NCBI RefSeq assembly: GCF_019219825.1
Contig: NZ_JAHUXH010000015.1
Location: forward strand, 1-64,000
Direction of reading: 5' to 3'
DNA: 64,000 bases
Source of the DNA: Streptomyces sp. TRM70350
GTDB lineage: Bacteria > Actinomycetota > Actinomycetes > Streptomycetales > Streptomycetaceae
The notes beneath the pieces are model-generated. The model did not search any database. It had not been told where the DNA came from and worked only from the letters and a program-made list of their open reading frames with translations. Shown here one piece after another: positions 10,370-19,146 of this stretch; position 1 is the stretch's first letter, and each line of letters starts with the position of its first letter. The translations under genes were made by a program, and so were the position numbers.

Positions 10370-11059
10370 TCAGAGCGCCCCGGACGGTGGCGGCGCGGCT
10401 CGCACCAGCCCGGACTGGTAGGCGATGACGACCAGTTGGGCCCGGTCCCGGGCGCCCAGCTTCGTCATCGCCTCGCACACGTGCGTGCGGACGGCCGACG
10501 TGCCGACGGAGAGTTTCTCCGCGATCTCCTCGTTGGAGTGACCCTCGGCCACCCGGCCCAGCACCTCGCGCTCCTGCGCGGTCAGCGCGGCGAGGTCCTC
10601 GGGAGCCGCGAGCCGGGAGCCCTCGGCGGGAGTGACCAGGAACCGTGTGATCAGGGCGCGGGTGGCGAGCGGGGAGAGCAGGGCCTCGCCGGCCGCCACG
10701 GTCCGGATGCCGTCGAGCAGCACATCGGCGGTGACCTCCTTGCCGAGGAGCCCGCTCGCCCCGGCCCGCAGCGCCTCGGCGACGTCCTCGTCGATCTCGG
10801 AGGCGGCGAGGACCAGCACGCGGGTCGCGGACAGCTCCGGGTCCGCGCAGATGGCGGTCGTGGCGGCCAGTCCGTCGCCGCCGGGCAGGCGGATGTCCAT
10901 CAGGACGAGGTCGGGCCGGTGGGCGCGGGCGAGCTCGATCGCCCGGGCACCGTCGGTGGCCTCGCCCACCACCTCCATGTCGTCACAGGAGTCGATCATG
11001 ATCCGGAAGGCGGCCCGCAGCAGGGCCTGGTCGTCGGCGAGCAGCACACGGATGGTCAT
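10370..11059 (-). CDS. NarL/LuxR-type response regulator, orphan
   Basis: 229 residues. The receiver begins VRVLLADDQ-like MTIRVLLADDQALLRAAF; the phospho-acceptor is Asp in LVLMDIRLPG and the conserved Lys is in GLLGKEV. The output is a LuxR HTH: LTAQEREVLGRVAEGHSNEE to VRTHVCEAMTKLGA. No histidine kinase gene is adjacent. The position normally held by the switch Thr/Ser at the end of beta-4 reads VLVLAAS, with Ala. GGGAAGAA precedes the ATG. Confidence 0.93.
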   Translation of the reverse strand: MTIRVLLADDQALLRAAFRIMIDSCDDMEVVGEATDGARAIELARAHRPDLVLMDIRLPGGDGLAATTAICADPELSATRVLVLAASEIDEDVAEALRAGASGLLGKEVTADVLLDGIRTVAAGEALLSPLATRALITRFLVTPAEGSRLAAPEDLAALTAQEREVLGRVAEGHSNEEIAEKLSVGTSAVRTHVCEAMTKLGARDRAQLVVIAYQSGLVRAAPPPSGAL

Positions 11060-11267
11060 GATGTGCGTTCTTCCCTTGCCTGGCAGGTGGTGTACGGCGG
11101 CAGTCGGGTGGTGACCTCTCACGGTGATCGTCGGGTGGTCGGGATCCCCGGTCGGGGGCCTGGTCCCATGGTGGGCGATCTGCACCGGGAGAGACCGGCG
11201 GTGGCGGCCCGTGTCACGGGACGGCGACCGCACCCTGCTCGCCGAAGCTGCCGTCGATCGGGCGCAG
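11060..11267. other. Intergenic, no gene seen
   Basis: Promoter region for the leftward response regulator. Nothing I can support as coding. The right part grades into the MarR remnant described next, so its promoter may once have been here. Confidence 0.3.
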
Positions 11268-11590
11268 CAACTACTTGAGTCAGGTGCCGCTGGACCGCGC
11301 CGCCGTGGCGCTGCTGCGGCAGGTCGCGGACTCCGAGCCGCTGCGCCCGGGGTAGCTCGCCCACCGCCTCGGCGTGGAGGCCTCCCACGTCACGCGTACG
11401 GTGCAGCATCTGCAGCGCGCCGGGTACGTACGTCGGGGCCCGCGACATGCAGCTGGCCCTGGCCGACTGGTCGCCCGAGGAGCTGGGTCGGCTCGCGACG
11501 CTGTTCCACCGTATGGCCGACGACGTCCTCGCGATGGCGGTCGACGACGACTCCGGCCGGCGGGCCACCGCCCGGGCGGGCACCTCCTGA
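11268..11590 (+). pseudogene. Broken MarR-family regulator
   Basis: One frame reads LDRAAVALLRQVADSEPLRPG, a TAG stop, then LAHRLGVEASHVTRTVQHLQ and RAGYVR: the winged HTH of a MarR regulator with Glu/Gln replaced by a stop. After this the beta-wing is missing and another frame continues MQLALADWSPEELGRLATLF to the C-terminal dimerisation helix, ending at TGA 11588-11590. One nonsense change plus a deletion and frame change make it non-functional. Confidence 0.8.
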
Positions 11591-11657
11591 AGCACCGGGT
11601 GCCGCCCGCGATGTGCCGCCCAGTAGGATCGCGCGGCAGGCGACCCCAGGAGGAACC

Positions 11658-12143
11658 GTGCCCCCGTCCCAGCCGATCGTCGGCGACAAGATCGAGGACT
11701 TCGAGCTGCCGGACGAGACGGGAACACCCCGCCGCCTGTCCGAACTGCTCGCCGACGGACCGGTCGTGCTGTTCTTCTACCCCGCCGCCCTCACCCCCGG
11801 CTGCACCGCCGAGGCCTGCCACTTCCGAGATCTGGCCGCCGAGTTCGCCGCGGTCGGCGCACGGCCCGTCGGCATCAGCGGCGACCCGGTCGAGCGGCAG
11901 GCGGAGTTCGTCGGACGGCACACGCTCGGCATGCCGCTGCTGTCCGACGTGGACGGCGCGATCCGCGAACGCTTCGGGGTGAAGCGGGGCTTCCAGCTGG
12001 CCTCCACCAAGCGGGTCACCTTCGTCATCGCCCAGGACCGCACGGTCCTGGAGGTCGTCCGCAGCGAACTGCGCATGAGCGCTCACGCCGACCGGGCGCT
12101 GGCGGCGCTGCGCGCACACCGGGACCCGGAAGCCACTGACTGA
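11658..12143 (+). CDS. bcp: Peroxiredoxin (BCP/PrxQ type)
   Basis: 161 residues. The motif FYPAALTPGCTAEACHFRDL holds the peroxidatic Cys and, five residues later, the resolving Cys of the atypical 2-Cys BCP/PrxQ group. The enzyme reduces hydroperoxides using thioredoxin in the cytosol. The GTG start at 11658 follows CAGGAGGAA. It lies just downstream of the broken MarR gene, so a redox regulator may once have controlled it; that is inference. Confidence 0.93.
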   Translation: MPPSQPIVGDKIEDFELPDETGTPRRLSELLADGPVVLFFYPAALTPGCTAEACHFRDLAAEFAAVGARPVGISGDPVERQAEFVGRHTLGMPLLSDVDGAIRERFGVKRGFQLASTKRVTFVIAQDRTVLEVVRSELRMSAHADRALAALRAHRDPEATD

Positions 12144-12170
12144 CGGAGCCGCGTCCGCGATACCGGCCCC

Positions 12171-13199
12171 ATGCCGCTGCGAGGCAAGGCCTGCGTCACC
12201 GTCTGTCTGGTGCTGGCGGCCGCGGTCGGCTGCACGAGCGGCGACGGCGACGCCGCCCGCACCGACCCGCCCACCCCGGCCCCGACCAGCACCGAACGCC
12301 CGAGCACCGGCGCACCGACGTCGAAACCGCCCCACCCCGTGTCCCTCCCTGGCCTCATCGCCCGCGAGCACCGGGGCTCCGGCCTCCGCCTCGGCGCCGT
12401 ACGCGCCCGAACCGACGCCTACATCCAGTACGCGGTCACCTACGAGGCCAACGGCCTGACCATCTCCGGCCTCATGAACGTGCCCGAGGGCAGGGGCCCC
12501 TTCCCGGCGCTGGTCCTCGCGCACGGCTACATCGACCCCGCCGTCTGCACCACCGGCCGCGGACTCGCCCGCGAACAGGACCTCCTCGCCCGGAGCGGCT
12601 ACGTCGTCCTGCACACCGACTACCGCGACCACGCCGGTTCCGACGACGACCCCGACAACGACGTGAACCTCCGCCTCGGCTACACCGAGGACGTCATCGC
12701 CGCCGTCAAGGCCCTGCGCGACTCCGGCCGCCCGGAGGTCGACGGCGACCGGATCGGCCTGCTGGGCCGCTCGATGGGCGGCGGCGTCGTGTACAACACG
12801 CTGGTGGTGGCGCCGGGCCTGGTGGACGCGGCCGTGGTCCACGCCCCGGTCAGCTCGCGTCCCGAGGAGAACATCGACCAGTTCCAGCGCCGCAACGGCG
12901 ACCCGGTCGTCGCCGAGATCGAGGCCCAGCACGGCAGCCCCGAGGAGAACCCCGCCTTCTGGCGGGAGGTCTCACCGATCACCTACGTCGACCGGGTGAC
13001 CGAGCCGCTCCTCATCCGGCACGGCACCGCCGACGAGACCTGCCCCCTGGAGTGGTCCGAGCGGACCACGGCCGCGTTCGAGGCGGCGGGCAAAGATGTC
13101 CGGCTGGTGAAGCAGCCGGGGAAGGGGCACACGTTCTACGCCCGGTGGCGGACCTCCATGGACACCACCATGGGCTTCTTCGACCGCCGCCTGCGCTGA
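12171..13199 (+). CDS. Lipoprotein alpha/beta hydrolase (S9-like)
   Basis: 342 residues. A lipoprotein signal ends VLAAAVGC (Cys at about residue 21), followed by a Pro/Thr/Ser-rich linker of about 35 residues that would hold the enzyme off the membrane. The hydrolase fold shows the nucleophile elbow GLLGRSMGGGVVYN, an acid region IRHGTADETCPLEW and the His in KQPGKGHTFY. This resembles dipeptidyl-peptidase/acylaminoacyl-peptidase-type esterases; the substrate is unknown. It starts 27 bases after the peroxiredoxin gene and may be co-transcribed with it. Confidence 0.88.
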   Translation: MPLRGKACVTVCLVLAAAVGCTSGDGDAARTDPPTPAPTSTERPSTGAPTSKPPHPVSLPGLIAREHRGSGLRLGAVRARTDAYIQYAVTYEANGLTISGLMNVPEGRGPFPALVLAHGYIDPAVCTTGRGLAREQDLLARSGYVVLHTDYRDHAGSDDDPDNDVNLRLGYTEDVIAAVKALRDSGRPEVDGDRIGLLGRSMGGGVVYNTLVVAPGLVDAAVVHAPVSSRPEENIDQFQRRNGDPVVAEIEAQHGSPEENPAFWREVSPITYVDRVTEPLLIRHGTADETCPLEWSERTTAAFEAAGKDVRLVKQPGKGHTFYARWRTSMDTTMGFFDRRLR

Positions 13200-13212
13200 C
13201 ACCCGGCCGGGG

Positions 13213-13818
13213 TCAGTCCTGTCGGCCGCCCGCCGCGACCTGGGCGAGCGTACGGCCGCTGCGCACCGAGCGGGCCCGCCGCGGATCCGGCGTACCGCGG
13301 CCCGCGCGCCGGTGCCCGGCCTTCACCAGCAGCCACGCCTCGGCCTCGCCCTCACCACCACGGAACCGGGTGAGCGCGTACTCGCCGCGCAGCTTCGCCC
13401 CGGTGAGCCGGAACGTGGCGTGCCCGCGCCGAAGCGACTCCGCGAAGTCGACCGGCCGCCCCTTGCGGTCATGGCTCAGCGGCTCGTACGTGCCGCGATC
13501 CCAGACGATCACCGTGCCGCCGCCGTACTCGCCCGCCGGGATCACGCCCTCGAACTCCTCGTACTCCAGCGGATGGTCCTCCGTCGGCACGGCGAGCCGC
13601 TTGTCCTTCGGGTCGGCCGACGGCCCCCTCGGGACCGACCAGGACTTCAGGACGTCACCGACCTGCAGCCGGAAGTCGAAGTGCAGGGTGCTCGCGTCAT
13701 GGATCTGCACCACGAAACGGGGTGCGTCGCCCGAGGTCCCCGCACGCCCCTCGGGCTCGGCGGTCCGCCCGAAATCGCGTCTGCCGCGGTAGGTCCGCAG
13801 CCGGTCGTCGTCACCCAC
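13213..13818 (-). CDS. LigD-type 3'-phosphoesterase module
   Basis: 201 residues corresponding to the phosphoesterase domain normally fused in LigD. Seen: RFVVQIHDASTLHFDFRLQ, VLKSWSVPRGPSADP, VPTEDHPLEYEEFEGVIPAG and EYGGGTVIVWDRGTY. The domain trims 3'-phosphate or ribonucleotide ends before ligation. Many homologues have QKHDA where this has QIHDA. Ligase and polymerase domains are absent here. GGAAGGAG precedes the GTG at 13818. The C-terminal 35 residues are basic. Confidence 0.9.
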   Translation of the reverse strand: MGDDDRLRTYRGRRDFGRTAEPEGRAGTSGDAPRFVVQIHDASTLHFDFRLQVGDVLKSWSVPRGPSADPKDKRLAVPTEDHPLEYEEFEGVIPAGEYGGGTVIVWDRGTYEPLSHDRKGRPVDFAESLRRGHATFRLTGAKLRGEYALTRFRGGEGEAEAWLLVKAGHRRAGRGTPDPRRARSVRSGRTLAQVAAGGRQD

Positions 13819-13870
13819 CCCGCGACTCCTTCCGTGCGCCCGACGCACCGGGTACCCCGGGCCGCCGGGG

Positions 13871-14701
13871 TCAGAACTCCTCGTGGACCTCGGGGTCACC
13901 GCCGGTGCGCCGGGGCACGCGGTCGGCGATGGCCAGCATCTGGGCGGGGGCCAGCGTGAACCCGAAGAGGTCGAGGTTCTGCCGCTGCCGCTCGGCGTCG
14001 GCCGACTTGGGGATGGGCAGCGCGCCCAGCTGGGTGTGCCAGCGCAGCACGACCTGACCGGGTGTCACCCCGTGGGCCTCGGCGATGGTGACGACGACGG
14101 GGTCCTGGAGCAGCCCGGTGCCACGGCCGAGCGGCGTCCAGCTCTCGGTGACGATGTTCCTCTCGGCGTGGAAGGCCCGCAGCTCCTCCTGCGGGAGGTA
14201 GGGGTGCAGCTCGATCTGGTTCACGGCGGGCAGCGCGCCCGTCTCCTTCCCCAGCCGCTCGATGTGCTCGATGGTGAAGTTGGAGACCCCGATCGACCGG
14301 ACCAGGCCCTCCTCGCGAAGTCTGATCATGGCCCGCCAGGAGTCGACGTACTTGCCGACGCGGGGGAGCGGCCAGTGGATCAGATACAGGTCGACCTGCT
14401 CCAGCCCCAGCCGGCGCCGGGACTCCTCGAAGGAGGCGAGGGTCTCCTCGTAGCCGTGGTGCCGGCCCGGGAGCTTCGTCGTCACCACGATCTCCTCGCG
14501 CGGGACACCGCTGCGGGCGATCGCCCGGCCCACGCCCGTCTCGTTGCGGTAGTTCGCCGCCGTGTCGATCAGGCGATAGCCCAGGTCCAGGGCGGTGCGC
14601 ACCGCCCGCTCCGCCTGTGCGTCGTCCATCGGCCAGGTGCCCAGGCCGATGGCGGGGAGCGTCGCGCCGTCGTTGAGCGTGTGCGCCGGAATGCCGCTCA
14701 C
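13871..14701 (-). CDS. Aldo/keto reductase
   Basis: 276 residues of an NADPH-dependent AKR barrel (AKR5-like). Catalytic tetrad: Asp and Tyr in YRLIDTAANYRNE, Lys in VVTTKLPGRHHG and His in DLYLIHWPLP. The cofactor-binding end shows PIPKSADAERQRQNLDLFGF. It reduces aldehydes or ketones in the cytosol; the substrate is unknown. The start is GTG 14701 (VSGIPAHTLNDGATLPAIGL). Confidence 0.92.
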   Translation of the reverse strand: MSGIPAHTLNDGATLPAIGLGTWPMDDAQAERAVRTALDLGYRLIDTAANYRNETGVGRAIARSGVPREEIVVTTKLPGRHHGYEETLASFEESRRRLGLEQVDLYLIHWPLPRVGKYVDSWRAMIRLREEGLVRSIGVSNFTIEHIERLGKETGALPAVNQIELHPYLPQEELRAFHAERNIVTESWTPLGRGTGLLQDPVVVTIAEAHGVTPGQVVLRWHTQLGALPIPKSADAERQRQNLDLFGFTLAPAQMLAIADRVPRRTGGDPEVHEEF

Positions 14702-14773
14702 GGTCCACCCTTCCGCTCGACTGTGCCGTACCGACAGTATGGGCGGGCCCGGTCATGCCCGCCGCCGCGGTGG

Positions 14774-14908
14774 GCGTCCAGCTGCAAGGCGGAGGAGGGC
14801 GCCGATGCGGAGCATCGGCAACCGACGACAACGCCGCTGGGGTCCCCCCTCTGGGGGAGGGCGTGCCAGACCCCGCGTCTGGGGCATGATCCGCCGGACA
14901 GGCCCTAG
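14774..14908 (+). mobile_element. Truncated MITE-like repeat, right end
   Basis: About 135 bp closely match the right part of the element at 31043-31286, from the shared phrase GCGTCCAGCTGCAAGGCGG through CAACCGACGACAACGCCGCT to the right terminus (14887-14908, ending CCCTAG). The left terminus and the first internal hairpin are missing. It sits between the divergent aldo/keto reductase and lacI genes. Confidence 0.75.
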
Positions 14909-14957
14909 GCTGAGGAGTGATCAACCGGACCGGCGGGGGAAGAGGGCAGCGGACGCC

Positions 14958-16016
14958 ATGGCCAGGGCCGAGGACCAGCACACGACGGGACGTCCCACGT
15001 CACGGGACGTCGCCCGGCTCGCCGGTGTCTCGCACACCGCCGTCTCCTTCGTCTTCAACGGACGCGCCGAGGGCAACCTCTCGCCCGCCACCCAGGAACG
15101 CATCCGCCAGGCCGCCGCCCAGCTCGGCTACCGGCCCGACCCCGTCGCCCGCGGCCTGCGCCGCCGCCGGACCGCCGTCATCGGCCTGGTCACGGACGAG
15201 ATCGCCTCCTCGCCGTTCGCGGGCCGACTGCTGCGCGGCGCCATGGAGACCGCCTGGGACCACGAGCACCTCGTCCTCACCGTCGACTCCGGCGGCGACC
15301 CGGCCAAGGAGGACGCCGCCGTCGCCGAACTCCTCGACCGGCGTGTCGACGGCATCATCTACGCCGCCATGTCCCTGCGCCGGGTCCGCGTCCCCGAAGG
15401 CCTGCACCGCACCCACTCCGTCCTCGCCAACTGCCTGCCCGAGGACGACTCCCTGCCCGCCGTCATCCCCGCCGAACGCGCCGGCGGCCGTACGGCGGCC
15501 CGGTTGCTCCTCGACCAGGGGCACCGCCGGGTCGCGCACATCGGCGGGATGGACGACATCGCGTCGGTCGAACGGCTGCGCGGCTTCCGCGACGCGCTGC
15601 GCGCCGAGGGGATCACCGTGCCCAAAGAGTGGGTGGTACGCGTAGGGGGCGAGATCTCCGGCGGTTACCAGGGTGCGCTGCGGCTGCTGGACGGCGTCGC
15701 CCCGGACCGCCGCCCCACCGGCATCTTCTGCTTCAACGACCGGGTCGCGGCGGGCGTCCTGCACGCCGCGACCCGGCTCGGCATCGCCGTACCCGGCGAC
15801 CTGTCGGTGGTCGGCTACGACGACCAGGAGCACATGGCGGCCTTCCTCGCCCCGCCGCTCACCTCGGTCGCCCTGCCGCACCGCGCGATGGGTGAGGCCG
15901 CCGCCCGGCTGCTCCTGGACGCCATCGGCACCGGCCGCACCCCGGCGGCGACCACCAGGCGCCTGGCCTGCCCGGTCGTCAGCCGCGCGTCGGTGGGACC
16001 AGCTCCCACCCGGTGA
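14958..16016 (+). CDS. LacI-family regulator of the fructan locus
   Basis: 352 residues. N-terminal HTH TSRDVARLAGVSHTAVSFVF followed by hinge helix LGYRPDPVARGLRRRR, then a periplasmic-binding-protein-like sensor (VIGLVTDEIASSPFAGRLLR to GDLSVVGYDDQEHMAAFLAP). Such proteins repress sugar genes until a sugar binds. Its 3' end overlaps the convergent GH32 gene by 38 bases (15979-16016). The likely targets are the GH32/ABC genes, because palindromes of LacI-operator type occur in their shared promoter region. The ATG at 14958 gives the usual distance to the HTH; no strong ribosome site is seen. Confidence 0.9.
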   Translation: MARAEDQHTTGRPTSRDVARLAGVSHTAVSFVFNGRAEGNLSPATQERIRQAAAQLGYRPDPVARGLRRRRTAVIGLVTDEIASSPFAGRLLRGAMETAWDHEHLVLTVDSGGDPAKEDAAVAELLDRRVDGIIYAAMSLRRVRVPEGLHRTHSVLANCLPEDDSLPAVIPAERAGGRTAARLLLDQGHRRVAHIGGMDDIASVERLRGFRDALRAEGITVPKEWVVRVGGEISGGYQGALRLLDGVAPDRRPTGIFCFNDRVAAGVLHAATRLGIAVPGDLSVVGYDDQEHMAAFLAPPLTSVALPHRAMGEAAARLLLDAIGTGRTPAATTRRLACPVVSRASVGPAPTR

Positions 16017-17331
16017 CGACCGCCCCGGCGCCCGTCACGACCAGCTCCGGAGCGTCCCCGGAACGCCGGTACACGCGCTGGGTCACCGTGGCCCGGTCGC
16101 CGACGAACACCTCGTACAGCGAGCCGTCGACGAGAACCCGGACGGTCGGCTCCTCGCTGTCCTGCAGGGGCACCACGACCGGCGCGGAATCCTCGTAGCG
16201 CACGGTCACCGCGCGGCCGTCCGGGTCCAGGCCGATCGTCAGCCGCTCGCCCGACACCCGCACGGTCGTCAGCCCCCGTGCCGCCGTGACCAGCAGGTCG
16301 TACGCCTGCGGCAGCGGCGTCCGGCCGGGTGCGGTGACGAACGGCTCGGGCCCGCGCAGGAGTTCGAGCTCGGGGGCGGGTACGACGCGCAGGGCCCCGT
16401 CGGGGCGGACGTCGACGACCCTCGGCGCGGTGAGGACACCGGCCCAGCCTGCCGGACGCGGGTCGCGTGCCTCCCAGGACCAGCCCCACATCAGCGTGCG
16501 GTCCGCCTCCTGGAGGAGGGCCGGAGCGTAGAAGTCGCGGCCGTGGTCCAGCCGACCGCCGACGCGGGCCTCGAACGCCAGGCCGTCGTCGACGGACAGC
16601 AGGCGACCCGTCAGATACCCCGTGGAACAGGGATCCCCGTCCCACAGCGACACCACCAGCATCCACTCCCCGCCCGGCGTCACAGACAGCTGCGGGCACT
16701 CCCAGCCCACCGCCTTGTCACCGAACGCCTCCGCCGCCACCGGGTCGTCGCCGTCCACGAGGACCCCGGCGAACCGCCAGTCGGCCAGGTCCCGGCAGTC
16801 GTACAGCAGCACCGACGGCGTACCGTTCGCATGCCCCGCGCCCACGAGCGCCCAGCGCCGGCCCACGTGCCGGAAGACGAACGGGTCGCGGAACATCGTC
16901 ACGTCCTCACCGGCGGGCGGACCGGGCACCACCGGCGTGGGCAGCGGTTGCCACCCGATCAGGTCGGGGTCCGTGGCCCTGGCCAGGCAGATGCTCCCGA
17001 GGCCGGTGTGGTGGCGGTCGACGCCGGTGTACACGGCGGTCGGCACGCCGCCGTCGTCGACCACGCAGCCGGACCAGCACCCCGCCTCGTCCGGGCCGCC
17101 CGGCGTCGGCGTGAGCGCGATCGGATGGTGCTCCCAGTGGACGAGGTCGGGGCTGGAGACATGGCCCCAGTGGATGTTGGTGTGCACGGGCGCGTCGGGG
17201 TTGTGCTGGTAGAAGAGGTGGTAGCGGCCCCGCCAACGGAACGGGCCGTTGGGGTCGTTGATCCAGTGGGCGGGCGGACGGACCCGGAAGCGGGGGGCGT
17301 CGGGGTCCTGGACGGGAGCGGCGAGGCTCAA
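15979..17331 (-). CDS. GH32 fructosidase, no signal peptide
   Basis: 450 residues. GH32 motifs: HWINDPNGPF with the nucleophile Asp near residue 27, FRDPFVF (RDP) and GWECPQLSV (the acid Glu). A C-terminal beta sandwich ends with VTGWELVPPTRG. No signal sequence is visible, so it probably splits imported fructo-oligosaccharides inside the cell. A TTG start at 17331 overlaps the permease stop; a GTG at about codon 7 is an alternative. It is the last gene of a binding protein-permease-permease-GH32 operon. Confidence 0.9.
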   Translation of the reverse strand: MSLAAPVQDPDAPRFRVRPPAHWINDPNGPFRWRGRYHLFYQHNPDAPVHTNIHWGHVSSPDLVHWEHHPIALTPTPGGPDEAGCWSGCVVDDGGVPTAVYTGVDRHHTGLGSICLARATDPDLIGWQPLPTPVVPGPPAGEDVTMFRDPFVFRHVGRRWALVGAGHANGTPSVLLYDCRDLADWRFAGVLVDGDDPVAAEAFGDKAVGWECPQLSVTPGGEWMLVVSLWDGDPCSTGYLTGRLLSVDDGLAFEARVGGRLDHGRDFYAPALLQEADRTLMWGWSWEARDPRPAGWAGVLTAPRVVDVRPDGALRVVPAPELELLRGPEPFVTAPGRTPLPQAYDLLVTAARGLTTVRVSGERLTIGLDPDGRAVTVRYEDSAPVVVPLQDSEEPTVRVLVDGSLYEVFVGDRATVTQRVYRRSGDAPELVVTGAGAVVTGWELVPPTRG

Positions 17332-18182
17332 CGGTTGACTCCTGCGGAGGTGATGCCCTCGCGGAGAGGACGCTGGCCGACGACGAACACGGCGACGGCG
17401 GGGAGCATGGACAGCACGACACCGGCGAGGACCACGGAGATGGAGCCGGTGCCGAGGTTGCCCTGGAGCGAGACCAGGCCCAGCGGCAGCGTGTAGTTCT
17501 GGCTGGAGGTTTCGAGGATCAGCGGGCGGAAGAACTCGTTCCAGTGGTAGTTGAAGGCCAGGACGCCGACGATCGCGAGCCCGGGCGCGGCCAGCGGGGC
17601 GTACACGGACCGGAAGATCCGCCACGGCCCGGCCCCGTCCAGCATCGCCGCCTCGCCCAGGTCCTTGGGCATGCCCAGGAAGTACTGGCGCATCAGGAAG
17701 GTGCCGAACGCGGTCGGGAACGCCGGGATGATCAGCCCGAGCAGGGTGTCGGTCAGGCCCATCGACTTCAGCACCAGGAACACCGGCACGATGGTGACCT
17801 GCAACGGCACCATCATGGTCGCCAGGACCAGCGCGAACAGCGGCTTCTTGAACCGGAACTCCAGGCGCGCGAAGGCGTACCCGGCCAGGCCCGCGGTGAT
17901 CATCTGGCCGACCGCGATCAGCGCGGTCACCAGCGTCGAGTTCAGCGCGAGCAGCCATACGTCGATCTGGTCGAAGACCCCGCGGTACGCCTCGGCGGTC
18001 GGGTCCGTCGGGATGATCCTCGGCGGCAGCTCGAACGACTCGGCGGGGGTGCGCAGCGAGGTGGAGACCGTCCAGATGACCGGGCCGAGGGTCAGCAGGG
18101 CACAGACGGCCAGGGCGGTGATCCGCGCCCACGGTCCCAGGGAGTACCGCAGGCGGCTGGGGGAGAGGGTCGCTTGGCTCAT
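17328..18182 (-). CDS. Sugar ABC transporter permease (MalG type)
   Basis: 284 residues with about six membrane helices. The EAA loop that contacts the ATPase reads GEAAMLDGAGPWRIFRSVYA, followed by PLAAPGLAIVGVLAFNYHWN. It belongs to the CUT1 (carbohydrate) family. It starts 13 bases after the upstream permease stop. No ATPase is encoded here; streptomycete CUT1 importers commonly share the MsiK ATPase encoded elsewhere. Confidence 0.93.
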   Translation of the reverse strand: MSQATLSPSRLRYSLGPWARITALAVCALLTLGPVIWTVSTSLRTPAESFELPPRIIPTDPTAEAYRGVFDQIDVWLLALNSTLVTALIAVGQMITAGLAGYAFARLEFRFKKPLFALVLATMMVPLQVTIVPVFLVLKSMGLTDTLLGLIIPAFPTAFGTFLMRQYFLGMPKDLGEAAMLDGAGPWRIFRSVYAPLAAPGLAIVGVLAFNYHWNEFFRPLILETSSQNYTLPLGLVSLQGNLGTGSISVVLAGVVLSMLPAVAVFVVGQRPLREGITSAGVNR

Positions 18183-18195
18183 GGGACTTCCCGGC

Positions 18196-19146
18196 TCACT
18201 GGTAGTGGACGAAACGCCGGCTGAGCCGGAACTGGAGGGCGGTGACCGCCATGATCAGCACGAACAGCAGCACACCCACCGCGGACGCCGTGCCGAAACG
18301 GAGCTGTTCGAACGCGGTCTCGTAGATGACCATCACGACCGTGCGGGTGGAGTCGCCGGGCCCGCCGTCGGTGAGGACGTACGGCTGCTCGAACACCTGG
18401 AGCGCGTTGATGATGCCGACCACCGACGCGACCAGCAGCGTGGGCGACAGCAGCGGCAGCGTGATGTGGAGGTGCTTGCGCAGGCCGGTGGCGCCGTCGA
18501 GGGCGGCGGCCTCGTGGACCTCCTTGGGGACGTTGTTCAGCCCGCCGACGAACAGCAGGAACGAGAAGCCGAACTGCTGCCAGACATAGACCAGGATCAC
18601 CGTGGCCATCGCCCCGTTCTCCGAGGTCAGCCACGGCACCGGGGCGACACCGACCAGGCCGAGCAGCCAGTTCACCACCCCGAAGTCCTGGTTGAACAGG
18701 TACTTCATCACCACCGAGATGGACGCGGCGGAGAGCACCAGCGGGAAGAAGAACGCCGAGCGGAACACCGACCGCAGCCACACCGGCATCCGCCCGTTGA
18801 CCGCGAGCGCCAGCACCAGGGCGACGAGCAGTTGCAGCGCGACCGCCACCACCATGAAGACCAGGGTGTTGCGGAAGGACACCAGGACGGTCGAATCCCC
18901 CGCCAGCTCACGGTAGTTGGCGGCCCCGGCGAAGCGCGGGGAGTCGATCACGTTCCAGTGGAACAGGCTCAGCACCACCGACCCGACGATCGGCACGACC
19001 GTGAACACGACGATGCCGACAACGGTCGGCGCCAGGAACAGGGCCGCCAGCAGCCGGGTGCCGCGGTCCCGCACGGAGGGCCGGGGAGCGGGCATGGGCG
19101 GCGGTGCGGGACGCGGTCGTACGGCGGGGATCTGGATGTTCGTCAT
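18196..19146 (-). CDS. Sugar ABC transporter permease (MalF type)
   Basis: 316 residues, about six membrane segments after a Pro-rich cytosolic N-terminus. The EAA loop is VHEAAALDGATGLRKHLHIT. The ATG overlaps the stop of the binding-protein gene by 4 bp (19143-19146), indicating coupled translation. Together with the MalG-type partner it forms the channel for the sugar captured by the binding protein. Confidence 0.93.
   Translation of the reverse strand: MTNIQIPAVRPRPAPPPMPAPRPSVRDRGTRLLAALFLAPTVVGIVVFTVVPIVGSVVLSLFHWNVIDSPRFAGAANYRELAGDSTVLVSFRNTLVFMVVAVALQLLVALVLALAVNGRMPVWLRSVFRSAFFFPLVLSAASISVVMKYLFNQDFGVVNWLLGLVGVAPVPWLTSENGAMATVILVYVWQQFGFSFLLFVGGLNNVPKEVHEAAALDGATGLRKHLHITLPLLSPTLLVASVVGIINALQVFEQPYVLTDGGPGDSTRTVVMVIYETAFEQLRFGTASAVGVLLFVLIMAVTALQFRLSRRFVHYQ

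Noticed and set aside
11124..11657. Upstream extension of the peroxiredoxin frame
   Set aside because: It runs through the MarR remnant; the GTG with CAGGAGG at 11658 is the natural start.
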